DNA of 22,564 nucleotides from a bacterium (GCA_012839015.1 DUOF01000079.1:1-22564); one strand, 5' to 3'; positions 1-8,792 are shown, counted from the stretch's first letter. Numbers and translations: made by a program. The notes: generated from the letters alone by a model not told the origin.

Positions 1-117
1 CCAAAATTCATCAGGACTCATATTAAGAGAATCAATAAAACCATATTCCTGTATATTTTTAGGTATCAGCGTTAAATCAAAATCATATATAATTGCAATT
101 CTTCTACGCATATCCAT
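1..117 (-). CDS. HAD-family hydrolase, N-terminal fragment
   Basis: Only the first 39 codons lie in the window; the gene runs off the left edge. The peptide begins MDMRRRIAIIYDFDLTLIPK, and its DFDLT at residues 12-16 is the DxDxT nucleophile motif I of the haloacid dehalogenase superfamily, placed right after a hydrophobic beta strand as usual. The following residues (NIQEYGFIDSL, then MSPDEFW) resemble HAD phosphatases of Bacillota that carry a similar QEYGF stretch. By family knowledge this would be a cytoplasmic magnesium-dependent phosphohydrolase; the substrate cannot be told. I chose the ATG at 115-117 because a GGGGTGG stretch lies about six bases upstream; a second ATG two codons later is possible. 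It has its own promoter and diverges in control from the PFOR gene behind it. Confidence 0.7.
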   Translation of the reverse strand, partial: MDMRRRIAIIYDFDLTLIPKNIQEYGFIDSLNMSPDEFW

Positions 118-146
118 AATTACCACCCCATGTTATTAGTAGTTAT

Positions 147-175
147 ATTATAATACATTAGAAATCACGTGTAAA
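147..175 (-). promoter_or_regulatory. sigma-A promoter of the HAD hydrolase gene
   Basis: Reading the minus strand, TTTACA (175-170) and a perfect TATAAT (152-147) are separated by exactly 17 bases. This gives a leader of about 25-30 bases before the ATG at 117. The -35 box begins only nine bases beyond the end of the PFOR terminator hairpin, so the two genes are insulated from each other. Confidence 0.75.
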
Positions 176-183
176 CAGTCTAA

Positions 184-207
184 AAAACCTGTAGTAATAC
201 AGGTTTT
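184..207 (-). terminator. Rho-independent terminator of the PFOR gene
   Basis: A perfect 10-bp inverted repeat, AAAACCTGTA at 184-193 and TACAGGTTTT at 198-207, encloses a 4-base loop. On the minus strand it lies a few bases after the PFOR stop codon at 212 and is followed by a run of T. The outer A/T pairs would also allow weak termination in the other direction. Confidence 0.85.
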
Positions 208-211
208 AAAG

Positions 212-3200
212 TTATTCTGCTAGTTTTTCTAAATACTTAAATCTCCTGATAGCGTCTTGTTTGGAGTTTTCAAATAGATCTTTAGCTTCATCAGGATTTA
301 CAAATGGAAGACGAGAGTATCTACTTTGAGTTAATAAGAAGTTTTTAAACTTATCAAAGTCAGGGTTTTTAAAGTCTAATTGAAGTGGTTTCTCTAGACG
401 TGGGTCATATCTGTAAATATTGAAGTAACCTGATTCAGTAGCCATCTTCTGGCTTTCTTGGTGATACATAAGACCACCCTTGATACCATGTTCAATACAC
501 GGAGAATAAGCGATTATAAGTGAAGGGCCGGGGAACTCCTCAGCCTCTTTAAGAGCTTTGATTGTTTGCATATGATTGGCACCCATATTGATTTGGGCTA
601 CATAAACATTGCCATAAGACATTGCCATAGCACCTAAATCTTTCTTAGCAGTTTTCTTACCAGAGGCAGCGAATTTTGCTATCGCACTCTTTTGGCTTGC
701 TTTAGAAGATTGTCCGCCGGTATTTGAATACACTTCCGTATCAAGTACTAGGATGTTTACATCCTCTCCCATAGCAAGTACATGGTCTAAACCACCATAT
801 CCGATATCATAAGCCCAACCATCACCACCGATAATCCATACGGATTTAGTTATGAAGTCTGCTTCATAATCTAGTAGTCCCTTAATTGGTTCATGTTTTG
901 ATTCTTTTACTAAGTTAAAGATATTGTCTTTTAGTGACTTTTCTATTTCTCGGTCACCCTCCTTAGTAAGGTATTCATTTAATAGTTCCTTTAAAGGTTC
1001 TTCAACAAAATCAATATTTTTATTAATTAGTTCTCTTATTTGATACTTCTTATAGTTGTTAGCAATTTTCATCCCATATCCATACTCTGCATTATCTTCA
1101 AATAGGGAGTTAGCCCAGGCTGTACCTTTTCCGTCTTCATCCTTAACAAAAGGAACACTCGGGGTAGAAGCTCCATAGATGGAGGAACAACCAGTTGCGT
1201 TAGCAATTAAGAGTTCTCTTCCATACATCTGGGTAAGTAAACGATAATAAGGTGTTTCACCACACCCGGCACAGGCACCACTCACTTCAAAGTAAGGCTT
1301 GGCAAAACCAATTCCTTTAGTAGTATTCATTGGGAAGTACTTTGTTTTATAAGATACTTTGTTATATAGGTAGTCTGAACCTTCTTCTTGTATTTCTTGT
1401 CTCTTAACGTTGTCCATTTTTAGTGCTTTTTTACCCCTTAGACCAGGACACTCTTCAACACACAGGTTACATCCAACACAGTTAAGTGGGGTAACTTGGA
1501 TTCTATATTTAAGTCCTTTAGTAGCAGGGCCTCCCATTACATCCATTAGGTCCCCTTTAACTATATCTGGGGCATTTTCGACCTCTTCTTCATCTAATAA
1601 GAAAGCTCTGATGGTGGCATGTGGACACACAAAAACGCATCTATTACATTGAATACAGTTTTCTTTTATCCAAACCGGAACTTCTTCGGCAATGTTTCTT
1701 TTCTCTTTAATAGCTACATTATTTTGAAGTGTACCGTCTAACAGATCGTGTTTTGTGAAGGTTGAAACAGGTAAGTCATAACCTTCAAAGTGGTTTATCG
1801 GAGTTACGAACTCATCGTAGTAATCATCTCCAGTTAATTTCCTGCTTGCATTTATAGTCAAATCTGACCATTTAGGATCTACACTCACCTCGTAAACTTT
1901 AGATCCTTCATCAATAGCAATGTGGTTAAGTTTAACAATCTTTTCACCACTTTTAGCATAGGTCTTACTTGCCATGTCTTTCATTAATCTTTTAGCTTCT
2001 TCATAGTCTAATAAATCAGGATTTAGATAGAAGAAAGCACTTTGTAAAATTGTGTTGGTTCTTCTACCCATACCGATTTCTTTTGCAATATCGCTAGCAT
2101 TAATCAGGTATAGTTTAGCCTTTTTAGTTGCCAATTGTTTTTTCATTCTGTTTGGCATTCTCTTAATTAACTCCTCTTCACTCATTTCAGTGTTAAGTAA
2201 GAATACACCGCCTTCTTTTAGATATCTTAACATGTCATACTTTACAATATAGGAATCCATTGAACAGGAGATAAAGTTTGCTTCTCTAACGTAATATGGA
2301 GATCTAATGGGTTCCTTACCAAACCTTAAGTGTGATCTAGTAAGTCCACCTGATTTTTTTGAGTCATAAGCAAAATATGCTTGGACGTGTTGATATTTTT
2401 TGGAGTGTTCCCCGATTATTTTGATTGAGTTCTTATTAGCGGATACAGTACCATCGCTTCCTATTCCGAAGAACAAACTGCTGAAATAGTCGTTGCTTAG
2501 ATTAAAGTTCTCATCCGCCTTTAAAGAAAGATGGGTAACATCATCTTCAATACCGATGGTAAAACTATTGATAGGTTTAGGAGCATCCAAGTTATCAAAC
2601 ACAGCCTTAATATCTGCTGGTCCGGTATCCCTGCTTGAAAGTCCATATCTTCCCCCGACAACAACGTCAGTTTTTATATTATTATTTGTAAGGGCCGTTA
2701 GGACATCTAAATATAGAGGTTCCCCAGTAGCGCCCATTTCTTTGGTACGATCAAGGACTGCTACTTTTTTAACGCTTTTAGGTAAGACGTTGATTAAATG
2801 TTTAGTAGAGAATGGTCTGTATAAATGAACCTTAATTAAACCTACTTTTTCACCATTTTTATTTAAACAATCTACAACTTCACTAGCAGTATCACAAACT
2901 GAACCCATCGCTACGATTATCTTTTCAGCTTCAGGGTGTCCATAATAAACAAAAGGAGCATAATGTCTACCGGTAAGATCACTTACTTGTTTAAAGCAAT
3001 CTAGAGTGACATCAACTATGTTATCAAAGTGTTTGTTCTGGGCTTCCCTGGCTGGGAAGTAGATATCGTCGTTTTCAGCTCCACCTCTAGTTACAGAGTT
3101 TAGGTGTGGATTTAAGGCTCTTTTTCTAAATTTATCTAAAGCATCTTGATCAATTAATTTTTTAAGTTCATCATAATTTTGAAGTTCCACTTTTTGGATT

Positions 3201-3742
3201 TCATGACTGGTTCTAAAACCATCAAAGAAGTGGATGAAAGGAGCACTGGCTTTAATTGCACTAAGATGTGTAACAATAGCTAAATCAGCTGCCTCCTGAA
3301 CTGAGGAAGAACAAATCATTGCGACTCCTGTTTGCCTTGTAGCATAAATATCTTGGTGGTCCCCAAATATTGAAAGGGCTCTAGTAGCGATAGATCTAGC
3401 AGAGACGTGTAAAACTCCTGGTAACAATTCTCCGACCATTTTATAAATATTAGGGATCATTAAAAGTAGTCCCTGTGAGGCAGTGTAGGTTGTTGCAAGC
3501 GTCCCAGCTTGTAGAGTTCCGTGCATTGCTCCAGCAGCACCGGCCTCCGACTGCAGTTCGATCACCTTAACTACATTACCAAAAATATTTTTAGAACCCC
3601 GGCTAGACCATAAGTCTGTATGTTCTGCCATTGGTGAACTAGGTGTAATTGGGTAAATGGCTGCTACCTCGTTAAAGGCATACGAACTATATGCGCAAGC
3701 CTCATTACCGTCTAAGGTTGCAATTATTTTCTTTTTTTCCAT
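212..3742 (-). CDS. nifJ: Pyruvate:ferredoxin (flavodoxin) oxidoreductase, single-chain
   Basis: This homodimeric cytoplasmic enzyme oxidises pyruvate and CoA to acetyl-CoA and CO2 and passes electrons to ferredoxin or flavodoxin. The 1176-residue chain has the usual PFOR length and order: N-terminal pyrimidine-binding domain (PITPSSPMAEHTD near the start), transketolase-C-like and gamma domains, EKR region, a two-cluster ferredoxin domain with CxxCxxCxxxCP at Cys696-706 and again at Cys755-765, then the thiamine diphosphate domain. The proximal [4Fe-4S] ligands are visible as CAGC (824 and 827), the Cys of ATGCSS, and Cys1082 in SPCIEHG; GDGW marks the cofactor site. A longer reading frame starts at 3766, but that ATG lies upstream of the predicted transcription start. 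I therefore choose the ATG at 3742, which has GGGATGG upstream. Monocistronic, with its own promoter and terminator. Identification is secure. Confidence 0.96.
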   Translation of the reverse strand: MEKKKIIATLDGNEACAYSSYAFNEVAAIYPITPSSPMAEHTDLWSSRGSKNIFGNVVKVIELQSEAGAAGAMHGTLQAGTLATTYTASQGLLLMIPNIYKMVGELLPGVLHVSARSIATRALSIFGDHQDIYATRQTGVAMICSSSVQEAADLAIVTHLSAIKASAPFIHFFDGFRTSHEIQKVELQNYDELKKLIDQDALDKFRKRALNPHLNSVTRGGAENDDIYFPAREAQNKHFDNIVDVTLDCFKQVSDLTGRHYAPFVYYGHPEAEKIIVAMGSVCDTASEVVDCLNKNGEKVGLIKVHLYRPFSTKHLINVLPKSVKKVAVLDRTKEMGATGEPLYLDVLTALTNNNIKTDVVVGGRYGLSSRDTGPADIKAVFDNLDAPKPINSFTIGIEDDVTHLSLKADENFNLSNDYFSSLFFGIGSDGTVSANKNSIKIIGEHSKKYQHVQAYFAYDSKKSGGLTRSHLRFGKEPIRSPYYVREANFISCSMDSYIVKYDMLRYLKEGGVFLLNTEMSEEELIKRMPNRMKKQLATKKAKLYLINASDIAKEIGMGRRTNTILQSAFFYLNPDLLDYEEAKRLMKDMASKTYAKSGEKIVKLNHIAIDEGSKVYEVSVDPKWSDLTINASRKLTGDDYYDEFVTPINHFEGYDLPVSTFTKHDLLDGTLQNNVAIKEKRNIAEEVPVWIKENCIQCNRCVFVCPHATIRAFLLDEEEVENAPDIVKGDLMDVMGGPATKGLKYRIQVTPLNCVGCNLCVEECPGLRGKKALKMDNVKRQEIQEEGSDYLYNKVSYKTKYFPMNTTKGIGFAKPYFEVSGACAGCGETPYYRLLTQMYGRELLIANATGCSSIYGASTPSVPFVKDEDGKGTAWANSLFEDNAEYGYGMKIANNYKKYQIRELINKNIDFVEEPLKELLNEYLTKEGDREIEKSLKDNIFNLVKESKHEPIKGLLDYEADFITKSVWIIGGDGWAYDIGYGGLDHVLAMGEDVNILVLDTEVYSNTGGQSSKASQKSAIAKFAASGKKTAKKDLGAMAMSYGNVYVAQINMGANHMQTIKALKEAEEFPGPSLIIAYSPCIEHGIKGGLMYHQESQKMATESGYFNIYRYDPRLEKPLQLDFKNPDFDKFKNFLLTQSRYSRLPFVNPDEAKDLFENSKQDAIRRFKYLEKLAE

Positions 3743-3768
3743 CCTACCATCCCTTTCTCTCAACATTA

Positions 3769-3796
3769 ATTATACTTTTTATATATATTAAAACAA
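3769..3796 (-). promoter_or_regulatory. sigma-A promoter of the PFOR gene
   Basis: On the minus strand TTGTTT (3796-3791) and a perfect TATAAT (3774-3769) are 16 bases apart. The expected transcription start near 3762 lies downstream of the ATG at 3766 and about 20 bases upstream of the ATG at 3742, so it also decides the PFOR start codon. Confidence 0.65.
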
Positions 3797-3804
3797 TAAA
3801 TGCA

Positions 3805-3834
3805 TTAACTTATTACACCAATTTATGATATTAT
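3805..3834 (+). promoter_or_regulatory. possible promoter of the MFS transporter gene
   Basis: TTAACT (3805-3810) and TATTAT (3829-3834), spaced 18 bases, are the best sigma-A-like pair I can find upstream of the transporter ATG at 3879. A TATGAT at 3824-3829 is an alternative -10 but lacks a well-spaced -35. The AT-richness makes this call weak. Confidence 0.35.
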
Positions 3835-3878
3835 TATTTGCAGAAAGATATGATAAATAAAGGAAGAGAGAATAACAA

Positions 3879-5135
3879 ATGGAAAGAGAAAACAAGTTAA
3901 ATTATAAGAGAACGTTTTATATTGGTTGTGCCTTTTTTACAATCATGTTGCTGTGGCAGGTCTACAACTATACCACCCCATTATTTTTAGATGATATGGG
4001 AGTAAAAGACACTCTAAAGGGTATTATTATGGCGGCTGATAATCTGTTTGCAATATTATTTATACCGCTTTTTGGTATAATCTCAGACAAAACTAAAACT
4101 AAGTTAGGTAAAAGGACCCCTTTTATTATAGTGGGTACTATCTTAGCGGCCTTAACTTTCCCAATCATTGGATACTTTGGTATGAGGGGAAACCTTGTTG
4201 GTATGATAATAGTTATAGCTTTGGTGTTGTTATTCATGAACATTTATAGGGCCCCGGCAGTTGCCTTAATGCCAGATGTAACGCCAAAGAGACATCGTTC
4301 CCTTGCTAATGGAATCATTAATCTAATGGGAGGAATCGGAGGTATCTTTGCTTATGGAACAATCATCATGTTTTTTAAAGGCGAAAGCATTACAAGGATC
4401 ATACCGTTTATAGTAGTGAGTGTCTTAATGCTAGTAGGTTTAGTTATTTTGGTAACTAAGGTTAAAGAGAAAAATATTCTTGTTGAGATAGAAGAAGATG
4501 AGGAAGTAAAGGGTGAAATGGAAAACTTAAATCCACTAAGCAAGAAAGAAAAGATTTCACTAATCCTTATTTTAGCAGCAGTTTTCTCCTGGTTCTTTGC
4601 AGTTAATGCGGTAGAAACATTTTGGTCTGTTTATACGGTTGATATCTTAAATGCACCTGATACAAACATAGGTGCTACAGCCTTACTTATTTTTACGGTT
4701 TCAGCGATTGGTATGTATTTACCGGCCGGAATATTAGGAACTAAAATAGGCAGGAGAAAAACTATTTTATTAGGTATATCGCTTGTCTTCATACCATTTG
4801 CTATTGCCTTCTTCTTTAGGGAATGGAACTTAATAGCTATGGTAGCCTTATTTATAGTAGCAGGTATTGGATGGGCCTCAATCAATGTTAACTCATATCC
4901 GATGGTAGTAGAGTTAGCTAGTGGTAAGAATGCTGGCAAGTTTACTGGTTTTTATTATACTGCTTCAATGCTAGCACAAACCCTTACCCCAGTTTTTATC
5001 GGATACCTAATGGATAAAACTACCAGGGTTATCTTATTCCCTTATGCCTCACTATTTTTAGCGCTTGCATTTGTTTTTATATTCTTATCAAGCATCGGTG
5101 TTGATAAAAAATTAGGAAAGACAATCGAGGCGTAG
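3879..5135 (+). CDS. MFS transporter, SLC45/GPH-like (probable sugar:cation symporter)
   Basis: A 418-residue integral membrane protein with about 12 hydrophobic segments in two halves. They are joined by an acidic cytoplasmic loop near residues 200-225 (EEDEEVKGEMENLNP). Between TM2 and TM3 it has SDKTKTKLGKRTPFI, the charged major-facilitator motif A in the form seen in SLC45 and glycoside-pentoside-hexuronide transporters (SDRTRTRxGRRRPFI). A second motif A (GTKIGRRKTILLG) lies in the C-terminal half, and an RAPAVALMPD stretch follows TM4. Family knowledge suggests proton- or cation-coupled uptake of a sugar or glycoside; the substrate is not readable. An AAAGGAAGAG ribosome site precedes the ATG. 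The gene stands alone between divergent nifJ and valS, which has its own promoter; no sugar-use enzymes are adjacent. Confidence 0.85.
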   Translation: MERENKLNYKRTFYIGCAFFTIMLLWQVYNYTTPLFLDDMGVKDTLKGIIMAADNLFAILFIPLFGIISDKTKTKLGKRTPFIIVGTILAALTFPIIGYFGMRGNLVGMIIVIALVLLFMNIYRAPAVALMPDVTPKRHRSLANGIINLMGGIGGIFAYGTIIMFFKGESITRIIPFIVVSVLMLVGLVILVTKVKEKNILVEIEEDEEVKGEMENLNPLSKKEKISLILILAAVFSWFFAVNAVETFWSVYTVDILNAPDTNIGATALLIFTVSAIGMYLPAGILGTKIGRRKTILLGISLVFIPFAIAFFFREWNLIAMVALFIVAGIGWASINVNSYPMVVELASGKNAGKFTGFYYTASMLAQTLTPVFIGYLMDKTTRVILFPYASLFLALAFVFIFLSSIGVDKKLGKTIEA

Positions 5136-5147
5136 CAATCGTTTAGG

Positions 5148-5176
5148 TTTAAATTACTAACAAAATAGTATATAAT
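5148..5176 (+). promoter_or_regulatory. sigma-A promoter of valS
   Basis: TTTAAA (5148-5153) and a perfect TATAAT (5171-5176) are separated by 17 bases. The predicted start leaves a leader of only about 15 bases, holding GGAGG (5187-5191) seven bases ahead of the ATG at 5199. There is therefore no room for a T-box, unlike thrS. Confidence 0.65.
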
Positions 5177-5198
5177 TGTTAACTGCGGAGGAAAAGAT

Positions 5199-7604
5199 AT
5201 GTTAGATGGAAAATATAATAAAGAAAATGAAAAAGAAATTCAGGAATACTGGAGTAAAAATAAAATTTATGAGTTTAAGTATGATGAAAATAAAGAGACT
5301 TACTCAGTAGATACGCCCCCACCTACAGTAAGCGGAAGCTTACATATGGGGCACATTTTTTCTTATACTCAAGCTGAAATATTAGTAAGATATAAAAGAA
5401 TTAGGGGATTCAATGTTTACTATCCCTTTGGTTTTGATGACAACGGTCTTCCTACTGAAAGACTAGTAGAAAAAGAAACTGGAAAAAAAGCTAAAGATTA
5501 TACCAGGAGCGAATTTGCTAAGATATGTCATGAAACAGCTCTAAAGTATGAAGAAGAATTCCAGGACTTATGGTCAAACTTAGGTTTTAGTGTAGACTGG
5601 AATCTAAAGTATGAAACTAATAATCCGCTTTCTCAAAGAATTTCTCAAAGATCATTCATTGAACTTGCTAAGAAGGGTAAAGCTTATCAGAAAGAAGAGC
5701 CGGTTTTATGGTGTATAAACTGTCAAACCTCTATAGCACAAGCAGAACTTGATTCTAAAGAATCTGAAACTACTTTTAACTATATCCCTTTTTATGTAGA
5801 TGGAGAAATAGTAGAGGTTGCTACGACAAGACCTGAATTTTTAGGTGGTTGCCGTGCCCTTTTAATTAACCCTTTAGATAAGAGGGCAGATAAATTAGCA
5901 GGAAAACTAGCAAAGGTACCCCTATATGAACACTTAGTACCAGTAATATTAGATGAAGGCGCCGAGTTAGAAAAAGGTAGCGGAGCGGTTATGTGTTGTA
6001 CATACGGAGACACTGTTGACGTTGAATGGGCTAAAAAACATAACTTAGATTACATAAAGGTTATTGAAAGTAACGGTGTTATCAGTGATGACATTAAATT
6101 CATCGGAGGCTTATACGTTACTAAAGCTAGGAAACAAATAATTGAATTATTAGAAGAGAACGGGCTACTTTTAAAACAAGAAACTATAACTCATAACGTA
6201 AATACTCATGAAAGATGTGGGACAAATGTAGAAATAATCCCTTCTAAGCAATGGTACGTAGACGTATTAACAGATAAGGAAAGATACCTAAAAGCTGCAG
6301 ATGAATTAAACTGGTATCCAACTTTCATGAAGAATAGATATATTAGCTGGGTAGAGAACTTAAAATGGGACTGGTGTATATCAAGACAAAGGTATTATGG
6401 TGTTCCTTTCCCAGTTTGGTATTGTAAAAATTGTGAAAAGGCTCATTATGCTGCAGATGAAGAACTACCAGTTAACCCTTTAGAAAAGGATTATGTTGGT
6501 ACTTGTGAATGTGGCTCTAGTTCATTTATCCCAGAAAAGGATGTTATGGATACCTGGGCTACCTCTTCAGTTACTCCTCTTATCAATGCAAGATGGAAAG
6601 AGAAAGATCAAAAGGATTTCCTTATCCCGATGACTATGAGGACTCAAGCTCATGAAATAATAAGAACCTGGGCTTTCTATACCATTGTTAAGAGTTTATA
6701 TCACACAGGTGAGCTACCTTGGAAGGACTTAATGATCAGTGGTTTCGTTCTAGCCAAAAAAGGAGAAAAATTATCTAAGTCTAAGAATAACTCCGCTTCA
6801 GAACCTAATGCCTTAATTGAAAAATATGGTGCTGACGCGATTAGATACTGGACTGCTGCTAATAAGTTAGGGACTGACACTTCATTTAGTGAAGACGACA
6901 TTAAGAGTTCAAATAGATTCTTAACTAAACTTTGGAATGCCTCGAAATTCATTCTAATGCAATTAGAGGATTACGACTTATCAGAACCTGAGCATATTTT
7001 AGATGTTGATAAATGGTTAATGAATAGATTCAATCAAACCCAAGCTAACTTCATAAAAGCAATGGATAAATATGAAGTAGGACTAGCAAGGAAGGAAATA
7101 GATGCTTTCTTCTGGAATGATCTATGTGATAACTATTTAGAGATAGCCAAAGAAAGACTATATCAACCTAAAAAACACGGAGAGGATGCTAGTAAGAGTG
7201 GTAAGTACACTCTATATAACATCCTGCTTGGAGTGCTTAAAATTTATTCTATCTTCGTTCCACATGAGGCAGAACAAATCTTCCTTAGTTACTATAAAGA
7301 TAAGATAGGTACCCTATCTGTATCCTTGTTAGAATTAGAAAACAAGGAGTTTGATAAGGATATTATCGAACATGGAGAAAAATTAAAAGAGTTAGTTAGT
7401 TATACTAGAAAATATAAAACCGAAAAAGGATTATCAATGAAGGCAGAGATTGAAGAATTAACCCTAAGTGTTGATGAAAAAGATTTCGATTTCTTTAATA
7501 ATACCAGGGGTGATATTGCCGCTTGCTTAGGTATAATTAAGTTTGTTATAATAAAAGGAGAAACATTTAATATATTTATAGAGGGGGACAAAAATGGAAA
7601 CTAA
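5199..7604 (+). CDS. valS: Valyl-tRNA synthetase, archaeal-type (type 2)
   Basis: Class I synthetase that attaches valine to tRNA-Val in the cytoplasm. The chain has 801 residues. The HIGH motif is HMGH at 49-52 inside PPPTVSGSLHMGH, the KMSKS motif is KLSKS at 524-528, and the editing domain between them includes the TTRPE motif (VATTRPEFLGG). Cysteine pairs WCINC, YCKNC and CECG look like zinc-ribbon remnants. The stretch YYPFGFDDNGLPTERLVE is typical of the archaeal or Rickettsia-like ValRS branch, not of the usual bacterial branch, which reads roughly LPGTDHAGIATQ. The chain is also about 80 residues shorter than usual bacterial ValRS and lacks the C-terminal coiled-coil arm. This suggests an old transfer or an alternative inherited form. 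The last 11 bases overlap the next gene. Confidence 0.93.
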   Translation: MLDGKYNKENEKEIQEYWSKNKIYEFKYDENKETYSVDTPPPTVSGSLHMGHIFSYTQAEILVRYKRIRGFNVYYPFGFDDNGLPTERLVEKETGKKAKDYTRSEFAKICHETALKYEEEFQDLWSNLGFSVDWNLKYETNNPLSQRISQRSFIELAKKGKAYQKEEPVLWCINCQTSIAQAELDSKESETTFNYIPFYVDGEIVEVATTRPEFLGGCRALLINPLDKRADKLAGKLAKVPLYEHLVPVILDEGAELEKGSGAVMCCTYGDTVDVEWAKKHNLDYIKVIESNGVISDDIKFIGGLYVTKARKQIIELLEENGLLLKQETITHNVNTHERCGTNVEIIPSKQWYVDVLTDKERYLKAADELNWYPTFMKNRYISWVENLKWDWCISRQRYYGVPFPVWYCKNCEKAHYAADEELPVNPLEKDYVGTCECGSSSFIPEKDVMDTWATSSVTPLINARWKEKDQKDFLIPMTMRTQAHEIIRTWAFYTIVKSLYHTGELPWKDLMISGFVLAKKGEKLSKSKNNSASEPNALIEKYGADAIRYWTAANKLGTDTSFSEDDIKSSNRFLTKLWNASKFILMQLEDYDLSEPEHILDVDKWLMNRFNQTQANFIKAMDKYEVGLARKEIDAFFWNDLCDNYLEIAKERLYQPKKHGEDASKSGKYTLYNILLGVLKIYSIFVPHEAEQIFLSYYKDKIGTLSVSLLELENKEFDKDIIEHGEKLKELVSYTRKYKTEKGLSMKAEIEELTLSVDEKDFDFFNNTRGDIAACLGIIKFVIIKGETFNIFIEGDKNGN
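7523..7552 (+). promoter_or_regulatory. possible internal promoter inside the end of valS
   Basis: TTGCTT (7523-7528) and a perfect TATAAT (7547-7552), spaced 18 bases, sit inside the end of valS. They are about 40 bases upstream of the next ATG and would give that small gene transcription independent of valS. The -35 match is only partial, so read-through from valS is equally plausible. Confidence 0.35.
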
Positions 7605-8088
7605 AGACCCAAAACAGAAAATTGAAGAGCTAAAGAAAATTAAAGAAAAGCAAATAAAATTAATTGAACAACGCATCTATGCACAAAGGCAGGATGTCTT
7701 AGTGTCTAAGATGACTCATTTAAGAATGTTGCCAGTCATTTTGATTTGTTTTATTTTGGCTTTCGTAGCAGTTGTTAAATTTAATATTGAGGGGAACGTA
7801 ATAGTAAATACCCTTATTATAAGTGTTATCCTAATTGTAATCGCCTATGGAGCTTTCAATAGATTCAGAGGTAAGTATATAAATAGGGAAGCTGATCGTA
7901 TAATAAGAAAAAAGATTAAGTCAGAGGAAATATTGAGGAAATACTCTACTGAAGATGAGCTACAACGTCTTAATGTACTAGATGCCCAAATAAGGGAATT
8001 AAATGAGAAGTTAGAAAATGAAAGCAGTATAAATACTAATAGTAGTGAATATAATTTAAAACTACCGAAGATCGACGAAAAGGAATAG
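7594..8088 (+). CDS. Small two-TM membrane protein with coiled-coil ends, unknown function
   Basis: I do not recognise this 164-residue protein. A lysine- and glutamate-rich, probably coiled-coil segment (residues 5-35) is followed by a first membrane helix (about 46-62, MLPVILICFILAFVAVV). A short, probably external loop leads to a second helix (about 69-88), and a second charged, probably coiled-coil tail (100-150) ends with DEKE. With two helices both ends should face the cytoplasm. The ATG lies 11 bases inside the end of valS and has a strong GAGGGGGA ribosome site at 7581-7588, so translational coupling to valS is likely. It is followed by a separate promoter for the next gene. No enzymatic motif is visible. 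Confidence 0.75.
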   Translation: METKDPKQKIEELKKIKEKQIKLIEQRIYAQRQDVLVSKMTHLRMLPVILICFILAFVAVVKFNIEGNVIVNTLIISVILIVIAYGAFNRFRGKYINREADRIIRKKIKSEEILRKYSTEDELQRLNVLDAQIRELNEKLENESSINTNSSEYNLKLPKIDEKE

Positions 8089-8119
8089 TAAAAGTTGTCG
8101 CCAATTGAGATTTTGAAAA

Positions 8120-8148
8120 TTGACTATTTTCTTTTATAGTGCTATTAT
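8120..8148 (+). promoter_or_regulatory. sigma-A promoter of the 192-residue protein gene
   Basis: TTGACT (8120-8125) and TATTAT (8143-8148) are spaced exactly 17 bases, one of the best promoters in the window. It lies about 20 bases before the GGGAGGT ribosome site (8160-8166) of the gene starting at 8174, which suggests that small gene is well expressed. Confidence 0.7.
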
Positions 8149-8173
8149 ATTATAAAGAAGGGAGGTACCTAAA

Positions 8174-8752
8174 ATGACTAAGATAACAGAAAATAAGTTT
8201 ATCCCTACTAGCGCTAATGGCGTTGCTATTCAAAGCAAAGTGGATCAGCTAAAAGGTGAACTTAAAACCCTATATGAACAGGGTAAAACAAGAGAAACAA
8301 ATCGTCTAGTTAGAAGGAAAATGACTAAACGCACTTTTCAATTCGCATTAGCGAGTTCTATTCTTGGTATAGTTGCTTTAGGAGCCCTACCTTTAATCGG
8401 GGTAAGTTTAGCAGTTACCCTTCCAGTATTTGGTGCCGGTCTTGGAGCAGGATTCCTTGCAGGTGCAGCAGTAAATGCTACAGTATTTAGGAAAACTAAT
8501 AAAGAGAATGCTAAAGAAGAGGTTGCTAAAAAATTTGAACAAAAAGGTGTCCATAGATATCTAAAAGATAAGACAATTAAAAGAAGAATTGAAAGTGTAT
8601 ACAAAGAATTAGAAAAATTAAATGATGCTCTACCAAGAGATGCACGTAATGAACCACTTAATAGCGCTGCAAAGAAAGCTATTCGTGATAATAAAATGTC
8701 TAAAGAAGTTAGTAACACAATGTTACCTCCAGCTCAAAGACGTCGAGTTTAA
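8174..8752 (+). CDS. Small basic membrane protein with Gly/Ala-rich hairpin, unknown function
   Basis: I do not recognise this 192-residue protein. Residues 1-55 are hydrophilic and basic (ending RRKMTKR). Residues about 57-104 form two closely spaced, glycine- and alanine-rich hydrophobic helices (FALASSILGIVALG, then FGAGLGAGFLAGAAVNATVF). The C-terminal 85 residues are again charged, very basic and end in AQRRRV. The layout, with both ends cytoplasmic around a glycine-rich membrane hairpin, resembles that of the preceding 164-residue protein, though the sequences are not visibly alike. It has a strong promoter and ribosome site of its own, and the T-box leader of thrS begins right after it. 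Small glycine-zipper membrane proteins have many roles, so no function is claimed. Confidence 0.75.
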   Translation: MTKITENKFIPTSANGVAIQSKVDQLKGELKTLYEQGKTRETNRLVRRKMTKRTFQFALASSILGIVALGALPLIGVSLAVTLPVFGAGLGAGFLAGAAVNATVFRKTNKENAKEEVAKKFEQKGVHRYLKDKTIKRRIESVYKELEKLNDALPRDARNEPLNSAAKKAIRDNKMSKEVSNTMLPPAQRRRV

Positions 8753-8763
8753 ACTAAAAAGAC

Positions 8764-8792
8764 TTTACATATAAATAAAAAATAAATATACT
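8764..8792 (+). promoter_or_regulatory. sigma-A promoter of the thrS leader
   Basis: TTTACA (8764-8769) and TATACT (8787-8792) are separated by 17 bases. The predicted transcription start near 8799-8800 falls just before the first strand of T-box Stem I, which fits well with a leader that begins directly with that structure. Confidence 0.7.

Noticed and set aside
212..3766. A PFOR start at the outermost ATG (3766) giving eight extra residues
   Set aside because: That ATG lies between the -10 box and the predicted transcription start and has no ribosome site; the ATG at 3742 has one and yields the usual N-terminus.
8746..8755. Palindrome AGTTTAAACT at the end of the 192-residue protein gene as a terminator
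   Set aside because: It is too short, has no loop and is not followed by a T-run.
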